Origin: Angiostrongylus vasorum
Lineage: Eukaryota > Nematoda > Chromadorea > Rhabditida > Metastrongylidae
Reading direction: 5' to 3'
DNA length: 64,000 bases
Assembly (NCBI GenBank): GCA_018806985.1
Contig: JADANN010000433.1
Coordinates: 1,984,001-2,048,000, forward strand
In this document: positions 42,536 through 54,555 of the stretch, in pieces
How the letters are laid out: each line of letters starts with the position of its first letter
Position numbering within the stretch: the first letter of the stretch is position 1
Program-made: the position numbers and the translations under genes
Notes under the pieces: generated by a model
What the model was told of the DNA's origin: nothing
Databases searched by the model: none
Seen by the model: only the letters and a program-made list of their open reading frames with translations

Positions 42536-43690
42536 ATTGGGTAAATCATGTCGTATATCGTATAACATTGTAATGAGACGTCAATTGTGCTCATACAGTC
42601 AGTGTGACACTGTGTGAATTGACCACATCCTACGTTTGGCCACACCCTCCCAATTAATAGAGGACGGACTTACAAGTTAAAAAATCCATGCTTCACTTCG
42701 GCAGATGACTATGACAGTTAAATCCTCGAATATTGCTTCAACTATTTCATAATTATTGAAAATAATGACTAAATTAATACCAACGAGTTCGATCAACATT
42801 GAAAACTTCTCTTTGTTCTCCATACATATAATTACAATTTCCTACATGGATTCTACAGTGCTGGACCGCATCATCGTCGCTGGTGATATTCTTAGGTGTG
42901 AACTACTATGTGCGCTTCATTCATAACATGGTGAAAGCCATCTTATGGATGAATTGTACATAATAGCTCACCAAAGCTTAGAACGAATTGAAGGTCTCCA
43001 CTTTCCTCATATCTTCGTGTTAAATCTTCTGGGGACGTCGGGTACTGGACGGTTCATTACCGGGGGTAGAGTGTCAAACTGGGGAGATAGAACATCTGAG
43101 ACGACATATCCATACTTTATAACACATGGCAGGTGATTGTTGTCGAAGAGATCGAGGAAAAAAGTTGTGAATAATATCCACCGTTACCCTCCTGAACGAC
43201 GTACCGCGTCTAGATAGAAGAGGGCAAGTAGCTTGAACTTGTAACAGGAAGGCGTTTAATATGCTTTTGCAAACCTCTACTAGTACTGCTCTAATCACCG
43301 TTACCCCTCACCCGTGATCCTCTAATTCTGCTTCTGAGAGGTATGCATGTCCGCATGTGAGCGCATGGTTGTCAGCTTGTTCGGTCCCAAATTTACTTGT
43401 CAGCTCGAATGTTCTGAAAACTGACTTTCTTGGTAACTTTGAAACAATATTTTTCTGACACTCTCGTGGAAGTATTGGATAAACTAATCGCCTTTCTCAG
43501 CAGTACTATTGACAACAATGTCTTCCCAAAAAGTTACCTATGGATGTGAACAATCCCAATTCCAGAAGTAAGCTCGCCAGACGTATTCTGCGGCCAGTTT
43601 TGAGCTTGTCACCAGCTGCAAACTTGTAGAAGACCTCTCTAGGACTGCTTCCAATTGGAGTGAAAATGTCTCCACTTTGTCTGATAGTCC
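42536..43690. other. No gene recognised
   Basis: Frames at 42945-43136 (+) and 43074-43298 (-) overlap and look random. Part of this may be a very decayed 3' end of the RTE copy to the right. Confidence 0.35.
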
Positions 43691-43699
43691 GGTATCTGA

Positions 43700-45420
43700 G
43701 AGCATTTGGATTTATGCACGGCCCGTGGATTGGAAATGGTGAAGCACTATGATCCGTGCAGTGTCTTCAACTGCCAATAGTGCCGAATGGTTCTACCGTC
43801 CGTTTTTCTCTTTACATTACCGGACCATCATGTTACGCCATCGATTTGTAAGATCTTGGCTCTTGTAGATGCTGTATGTTTAAAGGATGTAAGGTGCGCA
43901 ATCCGTGTAGACAGTCTGTGAGTGGTACGCGATGTTCCCAATGTCGTTGAAGTATCAAATCAAGACCGTGTGCTCCGTAATAGAGCCCTTGGAGAACGAC
44001 TGAATCTAAGAGGTTAGCATAGAATTTGGGTTCGTTGGGTGGTCTGTACGTTCTCTAACAGGCCCCTACACATGCCATGTCATTGGTCACGTTCTTCTGG
44101 ATTGTTCTTAGTTCATGTCCTTCATGTCCATTGTTTGCCAAAAGCACACCTACCAGGTGGTCTCTGATCGGAAAGTCGGGCAGTTTGACTTGTTCTCTTC
44201 GTATCATGAGTTAATCATAAATTGGCTGTTCTTCCGACTTATACGTAGTTCAATACTTCCTCCGTTTTCCTTGAGCTCATTTACCGTCGCCTAAGTTTCA
44301 CTGCCTCAAAAAAAATGACGACGTCGTCAGCAAAACAAAGATTTGACAAAAATTTCCCATCAATGCGTATGCCCTTCTCATCCCAATTAAGCGACATTAT
44401 CACTTCTTGCGCGCGTGTCGCGCATCGGTCGGAGGCGCCCTGCCACACACGTGGAATCGATCCCACGCGGCCGTGGTCCACCAAGCCTTCCATCCCTCCG
44501 GGGTCGGCAAATTGGTACCGGACTTGTCTGGGAAGATTGCAGCACTGGTTCGATACATCGGTAGGCCACCGCGAGTAATTGCAAAGGCCAGACCTGCATT
44601 CAATCAACAAACGATACTTAATGAAGTCGAATGCATGGCACATCCTTCAGGGATTGATTAACGCCTAGAGCTTTATCCTTTACCCTTTACTACCCCTTGG
44701 AATGTGGCTGAGAACGACTTTGGCGAGAGAGAGTCGCCCTATTGGGCCACTTCCCCTATGGGAAAGATAACAGGTTGAAATCTACATTCTTCGTAGTGCA
44801 GTCACGATACCAATCAACCAAAGTTCTTCTGCAGGACGGGTGAACTCTGATGGACAATCGTAGTAAGATTTTAATCGTTTAGAACTTCCTCAGACTCAAC
44901 AAAGGTTACGACACGGAGCATGTGGTATTCCCAAAAGACTTTAGTGACCCTGGACACAGTTTGTAGATTGTCCATGCAGCAGAATCCTCGGTCAGCATTC
45001 CCTTTGCTCATCTGTTTTTGCCTTATACAAAGGTTTTGATATGCTAGATGGAATAATGTTCGTGAAAAGTTTGTAGTGCACATTCAACAATACACTCGGA
45101 CGATAGTTACGAAGATCTCATCGATCAGGGGCTGGATTACCGTGGGCGATATCCTCCACTGGTCTGGTATTTTCTCCTTCTGAACGCAAGATGTGGAATA
45201 TGGGCTGCATGAAGCACATACAGTTTATGGATTCCAATCGTCTGTAATACTATCGAGTCCTGGAATTTTGGCTGTCTACATTTCCTCTATCGCAACTCGG
45301 ATTTCGGAAAACAGAATCTTCAGCGTACAGCGGAGTGTGGGTGACTTTCAAAACCAACGTTATGCCACACCTCTGCGAACGGCAGGCAACAGACGGGCAC
45401 GAACGGCTCAGTGGAATTGA
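43700..45420 (-). mobile_element. Decayed RTE retrotransposon copy 3, split by a SINE-1
   Basis: Minus strand from about 45420 to 43700: an RT start region (complement near 45270 reads PGLDSITDDWNP), KIPDQWRISPTVIQP near 45150, later SLNWDEKGIRIDGKFLSNLC, then FADDVVIFF (about 44300-44370), and a connection segment with KFYANLLDSVVLQGLYYGA (about 43950-44030). Frames are broken. A SINE-1 sits at 44408-44690 just upstream of the FADD box. Confidence 0.75.
44408..44690 (+). repeat. SINE-1, full-length copy nested in RTE copy 3
   Basis: Starts GCGCGTGTCGCGCATCGGTC and ends CTTTATCCTTTACCCTTTAC, the clearest example of the SINE-1 tail. It is inserted in the opposite orientation to the host RTE. 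Confidence 0.85.
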
Positions 45421-45587
45421 TCAACACCAGAGAACATTGTCCTTATTCATCTCTTCATTCTTTCTGTTTGCTTTTCAAACTTTCATTCACAGTTAAGAAA
45501 CAAGATGGATAGTAATGGTAACTATCGACAACATTTCTTCCTGATGAGCGTCTAACTAACAATAAATTCCGCCTTACTGTATAGAGA

Positions 45588-45865
45588 TTTTCATCCGGAA
45601 ACCCAGCTGAGCGTAAACCAATACTCGGTACTCGGATCCATCAGCGTCCTGGTACCCAATTAGTCGTATGGTGGCAAATCTCCCTCTGATCCAAAAGGGC
45701 GGCGACTGCTTGTGGTGGTGATGACCTAGGGCAGACTTTGGCTAGGTAGACCTCAGAACTCCAGGGGGCCCACGATGGCTGTACGAGCAAAACTCCGAGA
45801 AAATGGAAATTATGCTGGGGTCCGCACAACCAGTGATGGCGGGTCATCCAACTATCCACATATTC
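45588..45865 (+). mobile_element. R5 repeat, 5'-truncated copy
   Basis: Starts GGAAACCCAGCTGAGCGTAA, contains TGGTGGCAAATCTCCCTCTG and ends GGTCCGCACAACCAGTGATG ... CATCCAACTATCCACAT. Confidence 0.75.
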
Positions 45866-46480
45866 AATAGAGTTTTTGTTGAATGTTTCAGCATCCTTTC
45901 CAGTCAATGACTTAGCGCCTTGCTGTTTTCCAGGGTATCGAAGAGCGCTTTGCAGTAAGCGGTTCGACATTCGACATGGTTGACGTTGATGAAGATGGGA
46001 ATGAGATTGACAAATCCATCCGAACGATGTACTAGAAGTAAAACCAGTAGCTGTAGCTCTCAATGAAACACGCTATTAGTTTTCAGGAAAACAAACCTAC
46101 TTACTAGTTACAAACTCTGACGACGAGTTATGATGGTGACCTGAGAAGCTCTCAGGGAACTCATCTAGGAAACATTATGGTAACCTTTCCCATAACCAGT
46201 AAAACATCAGTGAAATAGAAATTGCCCTTGGATCTGTTCAGTAAGGAAGAACAAGTAGCTGAAAACCCCGACTAACTACTTTGAATTACTTACTATCAAT
46301 TTCGATGGTCTCGTGAACAACACCACACTACATACGCTCCGTGGCTAATAACCAGCGTTTAAATTTCGCTGCGTACGTTCGGATATGATGTGACGCATGA
46401 GCGTCAGTGAGGCATATTTCGGCAAGCGGCGCATTATCCACCAGCTGTCCGATTCCGTACGGGTGTGAGGTTGTTCCGAT

Positions 46481-46490
46481 CAAAGTTTAG
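46481..46490 (+). promoter_or_regulatory. Possible spliced-leader acceptor before the FMR1-like gene
   Basis: CAAAGTTTAG ends 32 bases before the ATG at 46523. The match to the acceptor consensus is only moderate. Confidence 0.25.
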
Positions 46491-46522
46491 CTTTAAAGCT
46501 TTGCTTCCTAATAGCGATTATC

Positions 46523-49500
46523 ATGGAGATTGAGGTGAGTGAAGCTTAGTACTTAAAGTCTTTAGGTTTTAAAAGGTTTAAAACGCTCTTGAAGGGCAGC
46601 GTTTACTTTGGATTAGTGAGGTCCCCGATAATATATCTCTGATTTCTCGTCGAGCTTTATGATTTCGTTCTTCTTTAGTTATAATGTGTGTTATGTAGTA
46701 TTCTGAGCAAATAGAAAGACCTGGTTTCTATGTCGGTAAGGCATTTCAGTCTGTACAAAACTGAGGTCCGATTCGTCCCTATACAAGTTTAGTATGAGCC
46801 TTCATTTGTTGTTAATTAGTAATAAAGTTGGCCAATTCGAAAAATGCTTGTAGAATCTGTTGTGTACAGCAGGCGTTTGTTAGGGCAGGTTTTTGCATTA
46901 CAATGCGAATCGTAGAAGTAAGGAAAAAAGGCGAAGATCGCTAGCTGCCATTGATTTGACGAAATGTCTAGGATTCTTCGGATTTTCTTTTTATTCAGAG
47001 CTAAAAGCGTTCTACTATAGCCTTATCCATCATCGGTTTTGATTGGTAGCCTAACTGGTACGGTGTAGTACAGAGTGGTCTGTTTCCTCTAAGTGGCGTA
47101 AATGTTTTAATTACTTACTTGGATTCTTGGGTGGCCCGTCTTCACTGGTTGTGTGGGCCACAGCATAATTTCCGTGTTCTCGGAGTTTTGCTGGTTTAGC
47201 TGTTGTGATTCCCTGGAGTCCTGAGGTCAGCGTGGTCAAAGTCTGCGCCAGGTCGTCACCATCATTGGTAATAGCCGCTCTTGTGGATCAGGGGGATTTG
47301 CCACCATGCAACTAGTTTGATATCAGGACGGTGGTGGATCCTGGTACCAGTTTATTCTTAGCTGGGTTTGCTGATGGAGACGTCGGACTCCTTAGCTTGG
47401 GAGACCTACTGGGGGATAAATCCCCCCGCTCTACAGCGGAGCCCAGCACCAACGAACACCTCCCAGCCACGATGCGGCGATAAACCGTTGGGGGAATGTT
47501 TAGTCCCAGTATCAAAAGGTACTAGGAGTATCTGGCCTGCCACCTGTGGCTGCGTCGAGACCAAAGATTTTAACAACTGCTTTCATTCTTCGCACAGCAC
47601 AGTTTCTGGTTACTTACTTAAGCCTGTGCGCATTTATTTCCTTTTCTACTTTTTTCATGTTTATTTTCTTGCAACGAAGTAGTATTTCGATTGGCTTATG
47701 ATAATGCAATTGTAGTTGGTTTCCCTTACGAAACCTATCCTATAAGAAATCTTTTAACTTCTATTTTACACCGACCATCATCACATCTGCTGTGCGGATC
47801 TCAGCAGTTCTTGGTTTCAATTCGTTTTCCTCGTGTTCATCATCTACAAAGGTCTTCGAACACTTCGCATGTTGTTTCGGCTGGTTACTTAAGGTTTTCA
47901 ACTCTTTATGAATGTCGTAGAATGCTTGTCGAGTCGATTGTTCTTGAAATCTTGGAAACAGCCGAGCTAAGACGTTACCTCGTGGATTGGAGGAGAGCGT
48001 TGGGGGGAGGATCGAACTAGCGCCTTGCTTCTTGTTAGAGGGCGTAGCTAACCACTGCGCTTTCTGTTGTTCTAACACATGTTTGGGTAAAATGTCTTTT
48101 ACCAATTCCACCGCTGGTCTTAAATGAGGTATTGAATTTTTAAGTCGAATCTGAACCGTAATGTTTCCTTTTTGAAAGGTTTTTTTTTGGGTAGTCTGCT
48201 CCTTAGCTTCCAGTTTTTGTTGTCAAGTGTTTTGGACAAATGTCTCATTTTCCAAATAAAAGTAACATACATTAAGTTTGCTGGCGAGATTGCGCTTTCA
48301 TTTCTGACTTCTCACTGTCTGTTCTTTAATATCTATAGTGTATATCAGGAGGAACATACTTTTTGGATTGTGGAAAGCAGTGTATTGATGTTTATGTAGA
48401 GAACGTAAGTGGTATTAACTGTAATGTTAGGTATTTCTGTTGCATCGTACATTTCATAATAGCATCTACATGAGGAACTCGCACGTCGTCACACTGTAGA
48501 AGGCATGAATGGTTAGTGTCAAAATTGGATTTTCTAACACTTGAATGAGTGTAGGGTACATATAGCTAGAGCGTAAACCAGCTACTTTTCGATCAGTACT
48601 TTGATCTCTTTTCGTATTTTCAGGTGAACATCGATGGCGTGTATTATCCAGCCTTGGCTGATCGCATTTCGGCAGATGAGAAATCATTGGAGGTATAGCG
48701 TTATAAAGTCCCTTTGTTATTTGTGAAATCCGTTTTTCATAAAGCAACAATCAATCCTAATGTTATTTCCGATGAGGTCTAGTGCTAAATGTGAGAACTA
48801 GCCGCTTGTTCCACCGTCAGAGTAGATAGACATCTATTGCTCTTTATAACATCGTTCTATGGTAAATTGTATGTGTAATAATAAGTTCTTAAAATGTCCT
48901 AGTTTCTCTTTTTTTCTGGTATTTTAGCTTCACTGTGGATCAAGAGAGGGTGCTCTGTTGAGAACCGATTTCAATCATCTGGATTGAAATTTTTACAGGT
49001 TATATATTTGCAGGCAACTTATCCTGGTGGCTGGCGTCCTCAGGAATCTGTGAGCTTAGTGAACTGTAGAGTACTACAGGCAAAATCGTCACTTAAAATA
49101 CGTAAGGGCGATATTATCGAGGCTCTTTTTGAGCAGGCGAATGGCCAGACAGGATGGCAAAGGGCTTCTGTGCGAGAAATTAAGGTGGGAGATTTCTTAA
49201 AATATTGTCACTTCAGTTGTACTGGTAATGGGTCTGCGTAATTTTTGTCCAGATGTTTCTCACATAGCCGTGAACAAATTATTTCTTGTAGTACGGTCTC
49301 AGCCTTGTTTTATTAGATTCTTCTTATTCTTAATAGATCTTATTTCCAATGAGCACTATAATCACAACCATGCTGTGATGTGAGCAGAGCTCTGCACTTC
49401 AGGAGGGTTTCGATCCTGCGAAAGGGTAACCGCCTATTCGAAGCTGGACTGAGGTTCCGAGTTTTGCTTATATCTCAACATCATTGTTTTTGTATTTCGC

Positions 49501-52500
49501 ATAGTATCTTGACAGGAAAAAAGTATGGGCAGCAGATAGAACTTAAAAATACCATAGTTCATCGATATCGCCTTATAGTGCACTTTAGGAGTTGCGATTG
49601 TATAATGTATTGTTTTCTCACTGAAGTTACTACTGACGAACTTTTTCTCAGTTGCCCGTAGAGACTCAAGCTTTATTCATAAAATGTCCTATTCCTAGGA
49701 AGCTAATTACTCGTCTGTTTTTTTAGGCAGATTTTATTGTAGTGGATTCCATCGATGGTCCTCACCACACCGATGTGGTAGCTGCGAACAAATGTCGGCC
49801 TAGCGGCACTCATTATTTACGAGTAGCGGCTGGAGACTTGAGAACTAGTGTAATCAGTGTTCCGGAAGACTTGATCGACCATTTCTGTAACGAGCAGAAC
49901 CTGTTAGAATTTCAAAATACTGTGAAGGATATCTCTATGGTTTTTGACAAGGTAATTCAGTGAACTGTTCTCCCGTATATTTGTATAATATCGTGAATTT
50001 GGTGCATTTTTCAGGACAAGCGTGAAATAAAATTGAATTCGTTCAGCACAATGTCCCTGAAAAGAGCCGCTGTTCTTAGTGAAATGTTTTTCCGGGATGT
50101 GCGTACGAGGAATAATTTACGGGCACGAGCTGAAGAGGCGGAACGTTTGCTTCAACATGGATATCATCGCAACGAAAGAGACTCACCTTTCGTCGATGAA
50201 TTTGAAGTTGCTACTGATCTAATGGGCTTGGCGATCGGAAGCCATGGTTCGAATATTCAAAGGGCTCGTAACGTTGAAGATGTTGATGATATTCAGGTGT
50301 TTGAGGGAGGTGGTGATGGTCAGCCCTGTATTATTAAGGTCAGCTCACTACACTTTCTACTGAGTACTCAAAATTCTGTGCATCTTTTGTACTAGGCTGT
50401 CTTAAATTCATTGGGGTGATTCCACAAGTTATGTGCAGTGTTCACTGTCTTACGTCTCTAAAAATTTTCCGTTTGCTCTTTCCTTTTAGTATTAGGGCAT
50501 GAGTTACTGGTTCTGATAGAACAAAATCGGGATAAAGTTTGCTATCAAAGCTAGTCATTGCAAATCTTTAATGAAAATCTGTAAGAGTGTATCATTCAAA
50601 TACGTTCAAGACACTTCTAGAGGGTCTACAACAATGTACCATTACAGATTTTTGCAAAAACGGCTGCAGCTGCGCAGAAAGCACGTGCTCAGCTTGATTT
50701 CGGTATTGAATGTGTCCCTGTACCAAGGGTTCTTGTTGGCAAATTGATCGGCAAGAATGGAAAATGTATACAGGTATCGTTTTGTTTTTGTCGATGACGA
50801 TCTTTGCTTTGATGAATACACAGGTGAATACTTTACTATCTAGGATTGTGTTTAGGAGATTGTTGATAAATCTGGTGCAATACGCGTGCAGATAGGTGAA
50901 GAAGGTGACGATAGTATGGATCCCGTACCTTTTGTATTCACTGGAACCAGGTTTGTTTCTTGCTATTTGAATTTAGGGTTCTTGGGACACTAACAAGATG
51001 GTGGAGATTTTCTAGATGTTAAGAAATCTCGTCATTCCTATTACTTTATATCCTGTTCATATCTTTATAACTCCTTTCGTTATTCTAAAAGTTCTTAGTT
51101 TTATGCTTTATTAGAGTTCCATATTTGTGGTTGCGGTAGGTTATTTAGCACACCCGTAATAACAGCATGCTAAGCTCTTTTTATACGTGAGGGCAAATTG
51201 ACCGGAATGAATTGATGTCGACTCATATGTAATCGAAAGTATTTGCGAGCAGACATGTGTCGGTTCACAGTGAACGTTAATTTTGAAGAAAAAGCTATAG
51301 GAATTTGTCGATGTTTTCAACAAAATGCAGGTTTTCTTATTCCATCGCAATAAACTCATCGATATTGACAGATAGTTTTTTCTGATCTTTTTTTCATCAA
51401 TGTCTTAAGTAGTCAGGAAACTGGACGAGCTGGATTTCGTTCAGCTCTTGTGATGGTGTCTTCCAATGTATCAGTGATGTTTCAAGATATCACACTTGAA
51501 ATTTCGAATTTGTTCTGGTTCTTTGTAGTTTTAGATTTTGAACCAACTTAATATTTACACAACCCTAGAAGTCTGTATGTATTGTAAACCTTCTGCCACT
51601 TAGTGGTTAGGATGTCCTCCGATAAACATGGTCATTGGCTAGATTCCACTCCTCGGTTTAGGTAACCCCAACGTCTGTCAGAGGTCGGAAAGACGCTCTT
51701 ATTTGGGGTGATAAAAGGACTAATTTGGTACATCATTAAGCACCAACTGGTCAAAGTGTATGTTAATTGTACTACTTGTTCAATTCTGCGATGCTTGATG
51801 GATTCGAAGGCGTGACGCATCTCTGCGAGATAGACCATCGTCAGATACTTTATCCTTTATCCTTTCCGCATTAACTTCAAAACCGATCAAGTGCTTAGGT
51901 ACTGAGAAATATTTTGCAATTTACTGCTTAGGAAACAGATTTTATCACTCGATTTTATTCCTGTTGACTTTATTGTCAAGGATTTTGACTAAACATTCTT
52001 TGCCTTTACGCACGTGAACGTATTAATACTAGCTAGGTTCTCTTCACATGTTAGGTTCTTTCCGTAGTTAATTCACGCATATTTGTAGTTTCTTTTAGAG
52101 AGGCAACATCGATCGCCTCGTTTTTGGTAGATTTTCAAATCAACCACCTAAAAGAGGCCGAGTATCTGCGCAATAATATAGAAGATATGATGCGACAAGC
52201 CTACAATAACTCCGAGCGTTTTCAGAGAAGTGGTGAATGTCGCTTCCAACTTTTGCCTTTCCTGATTCATCTTTTGTTTCAACCAAGCAGTTTGTCCAGA
52301 TAACTATCAACGAAATGGATATGGTGATCGTGGAGGATTTGACCGACGTGGACGTCGCGGACGTGGACGAGGCGGTTATCGTAACGGCGGTTCTCAAAAT
52401 GGAGGATCAAGCAATGGTACCAATAACAAGCCATGGAGGTATATTGCTTAGACTATGGATTCCTTGCTATTAAATAGAAGTGTTTTGGTTTCATGTTATT

Positions 52501-53245
52501 ATGGCATATTATTATTCCGTACCATATAAGAATGACGGTTCGCATCATGTTGCTGTGGCATATTTTTGCAGAGGAAATGAAAATATTCGCTACAGTGACG
52601 AAGAATGGTCGGGTGCAGAGGAAGGAAAACATAGGGAAGAGTCTATATTAGAGAAAGATCAACGCCATCAGAGTCGACAACGTGGTGGTAGCGGTGGTAG
52701 AGAACGAGGTAGTAGTACTGGACGAAGACGTGGTAAGCTGTTTTCGAAATTCCCATTGAATCAGATGCATGTGTGGGAATAAATAGCTGATTTTGCTATA
52801 GTTTGGTTACTAGAAAGGAGTGGTTACTGCTAAGAGCTTTGTACATGTGTGGTAGATGTCTTCGTTCTTATCCCACTGTTTATTTTTACTGATTTTATTA
52901 GAAGACACTTAACTTTCTCGCATGTGGTGTCTAAAGGTGTCATAATGGCTTCGCGGAAGTGACGCTGAAAGGCACCTATGACCCAGGCGTCGACTTGTCC
53001 TCAACAAACTCGAGATTATTCGTCGTTGCGAGGATGTTAAGTTCACTGGCTTATGCTGAAGTGGACGAACAGTTTGTTTATATATAGGAAGTAAGCCGCA
53101 TATATATATATATATATATAAAGAAACAAGTATATTCATCTTCCAGTAGTTGCTTGTGTGTGACTGTTGTTTAACTTGTTCTCCTCGGATTTCGATTTGT
53201 ACACAAATCCTTTCAGGGCGCACAGCATATAGGAATGGAGCGTAA
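46523..53245 (+). CDS. FMR1/FXR (fragile X) family RNA-binding protein, complete
   Basis: Predicted cytoplasmic mRNA-binding translational regulator. Eleven GT-AG exons with agreeing phases: 46523-46534, 48624-48692, 49014-49184, 49727-49951, 50015-50338, 50648-50773, 50856-50950, 52099-52232, 52300-52438, 52572-52732, 53217-53245, giving about 494 residues. Residues 1-115 match the paired Agenet/Tudor domains (MEIE/VNIDGVYYPALAD; YPGGWRPQESVSL). KH1 is around 220-285 with LMGLAIGSHGSNIQ, and KH2 around 287-345 with VGKLIGKNGKCIQ and EIVDKSGAIRVQI. A helix follows (FLVDFQINHLKEAEYLRNN), like the segment after KH2 in vertebrate FMRP. The C-terminus is RGG-rich (RGGFDRRGRRGRGRGG and RQRGGSGGRERG). 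It is shorter than human FMRP. The ATG was chosen because MEIE aligns with the family N-terminus and is followed by a perfect donor. Confidence 0.9.
47118..47490 (-). mobile_element. R5 repeat in intron 1 of the FMR1-like gene
   Basis: Minus orientation: tail at TGTGGGCCACAGCATAATTT, 5' end near CCACGATGCGGCGATAAACC. The sense frame retains PGSTTVLISN. Confidence 0.75.
47770..48078 (-). repeat. SINE-2 in intron 1 of the FMR1-like gene
   Basis: CATCACATCTGCTGTGCGGA, GTAGAATGCTTGTCGAGTCG, AAGACGTTACCTCGTGGATT and head CTAACCACTGCGCTTTCTG. Confidence 0.8.
49375..49550 (+). repeat. SINE-3 in intron 3 of the FMR1-like gene
   Basis: GGAGGGTTTCGATCCTGCGA, GAGTTTTGCTTATATCTCAA, CATCATTGTTTTTGTATTTC and GTATGGGCAGCAGATAG follow the SINE-3 order. 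Confidence 0.65.
51603..51868 (+). repeat. SINE-1-like copy in intron 7 of the FMR1-like gene
   Basis: The tail is clear (CGATGCTTGATGGATTCGAA ... ACTTTATCCTTTATCCTTTCC), while head and centre are strongly diverged. Confidence 0.5.
53099..53120. repeat. Short (TA)n microsatellite
   Basis: About ten TA units inside the last intron of the FMR1-like gene. Confidence 0.85.
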
Positions 53246-53940
53246 CAGTGGTGGTATTCGTGTTCGACTCGATCCACGTTTGATTGTTCCACTATGTCGT
53301 GCCTATGGTCTCTTAAAGAAATACATGTAATTAATCTCATGTTCTTGAAATCCGTACGATACAGCTTCTTTCTTTATCTGTTTTTGAAACATTTTTGTCT
53401 ACTGAGGTATTCTTTCTCCTCTGTGTCTTCTGAAAAGCTCGTCACGTACCCCGGTTCTCTCGTTAGGCGTTTGGTGTTTCGCTTTTTAGGCGTAGTTGAA
53501 CTGTTCCAGATAATCATATATTTTGTTGTGCTTAACTCTCTTTTTGAGTTACGTGTCTCGTTATCGCGTCTTTGTTCTGGTTCGTTTTCATTTATTAAAA
53601 TACCAATATAGATTTTAGACTAGCTCTGACACGTATACTTGACTTAACAGAATTTTTATCCTATTAATCGATCATGGGTAGTTTTTTAAACCCATGTTCA
53701 CCATGGCTCAATTGCTGAAACTTTTGCTCTTTATGTAATTGCTTTGAATGAAAGTTTTACGTCCTGAACAGCAGTTGCTATATCGATATTGCCAACCAGC
53801 TATTTCCACTGGAAACACCAGAATTCGACCTCTTATTGTTTGTTTAGACTCAGGGGTAACGATAACGATAGTTCCTTATCGTCAAAAAGGACGAATTGTT
53901 ATTCAGCAATATGGTAGAGCTATTGTAGTAACATCATTTA
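53246..53940. other. 3' flank of the FMR1-like gene
   Basis: Frames at 53294-53611 and 53748-53945 show no family. Probably 3' UTR and intergenic sequence. Confidence 0.4.
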
Positions 53941-54290
53941 CTTGATTGGCCCGTCCTAACTTGTGCAGGCACCCGCGTTTCGGAGTTTTGCCGGTTTGGC
54001 CACTGTAGTTTCCTGGAGTCCCGAGTTCAGCCAGGCCAAACTGCCTCAGGTCGTCACCACCACAGGCAGTTGCCCCCTTTGTGGATTAGAATGTTTGTCA
54101 GCACGCGACTAGTTTTAAACCAGGACTGGCGGGTCCTGGTACTAGTGTACCTCAGCTGGGATGCTTACTGGGAACGCCGAAGTCATTCTCAGCTTGGGAG
54201 AACCTGCAGGGAAGATGGATGAGCCGCCCTACATCGCAGCCCGACACCCAGGAACACCCATCCACGATGAGGCGGTAAACCGTTAGGAGG
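53941..54290 (-). mobile_element. R5 repeat between the FMR1-like and MALSU1-like genes
   Basis: Minus orientation: TTGGCCCGTCCTAACTTGTG (tail) to CACGATGAGGCGGTAAACCG (5' end). The inner CAGGTCGTCACCACCACAGG block matches the other copies. Confidence 0.75.
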
Positions 54291-54555
54291 CGTAGTAACT
54301 TTCACTAAACAATGAAAAGACAGTATCAAATGAATCGCTACAAAGTATCGTTACACAATGCACGGGAAGAACGGAATTTATTGTTGTCTTATGGACAACC
54401 GGTGGGAAAAACAACTGCATAATAGTAAATTAACATGTTAGCTTTAACATTTAAGGGGTACAACAGTTAATGTTTTAGAAATGGGCATCAAAGTAGCATT
54501 GGATACACGTCTTAACATCGTACTGATCAAAATATAATGCCATAAGCCCAGCTCA

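Noticed and set aside
45641..46063. 140-codon minus-strand frame
   Set aside because: Mostly the antisense of an R5 copy running into non-repetitive DNA; no domain.
47761..48111. 116-codon minus-strand frame with QQKAQWLATPS and ARLFPRF
   Set aside because: It lies within a SINE-2, and similar frames recur in the SINE-2 copies at 54772 and 33912.
51410..51480. Stretch reading SQETGRAGFRSALVMVSS after an AG in intron 7 of the FMR1-like gene
   Set aside because: Skipping it gives perfect phase (AG + A) between exons 50856-50950 and 52099-52232, and the family alignment has no room for it.
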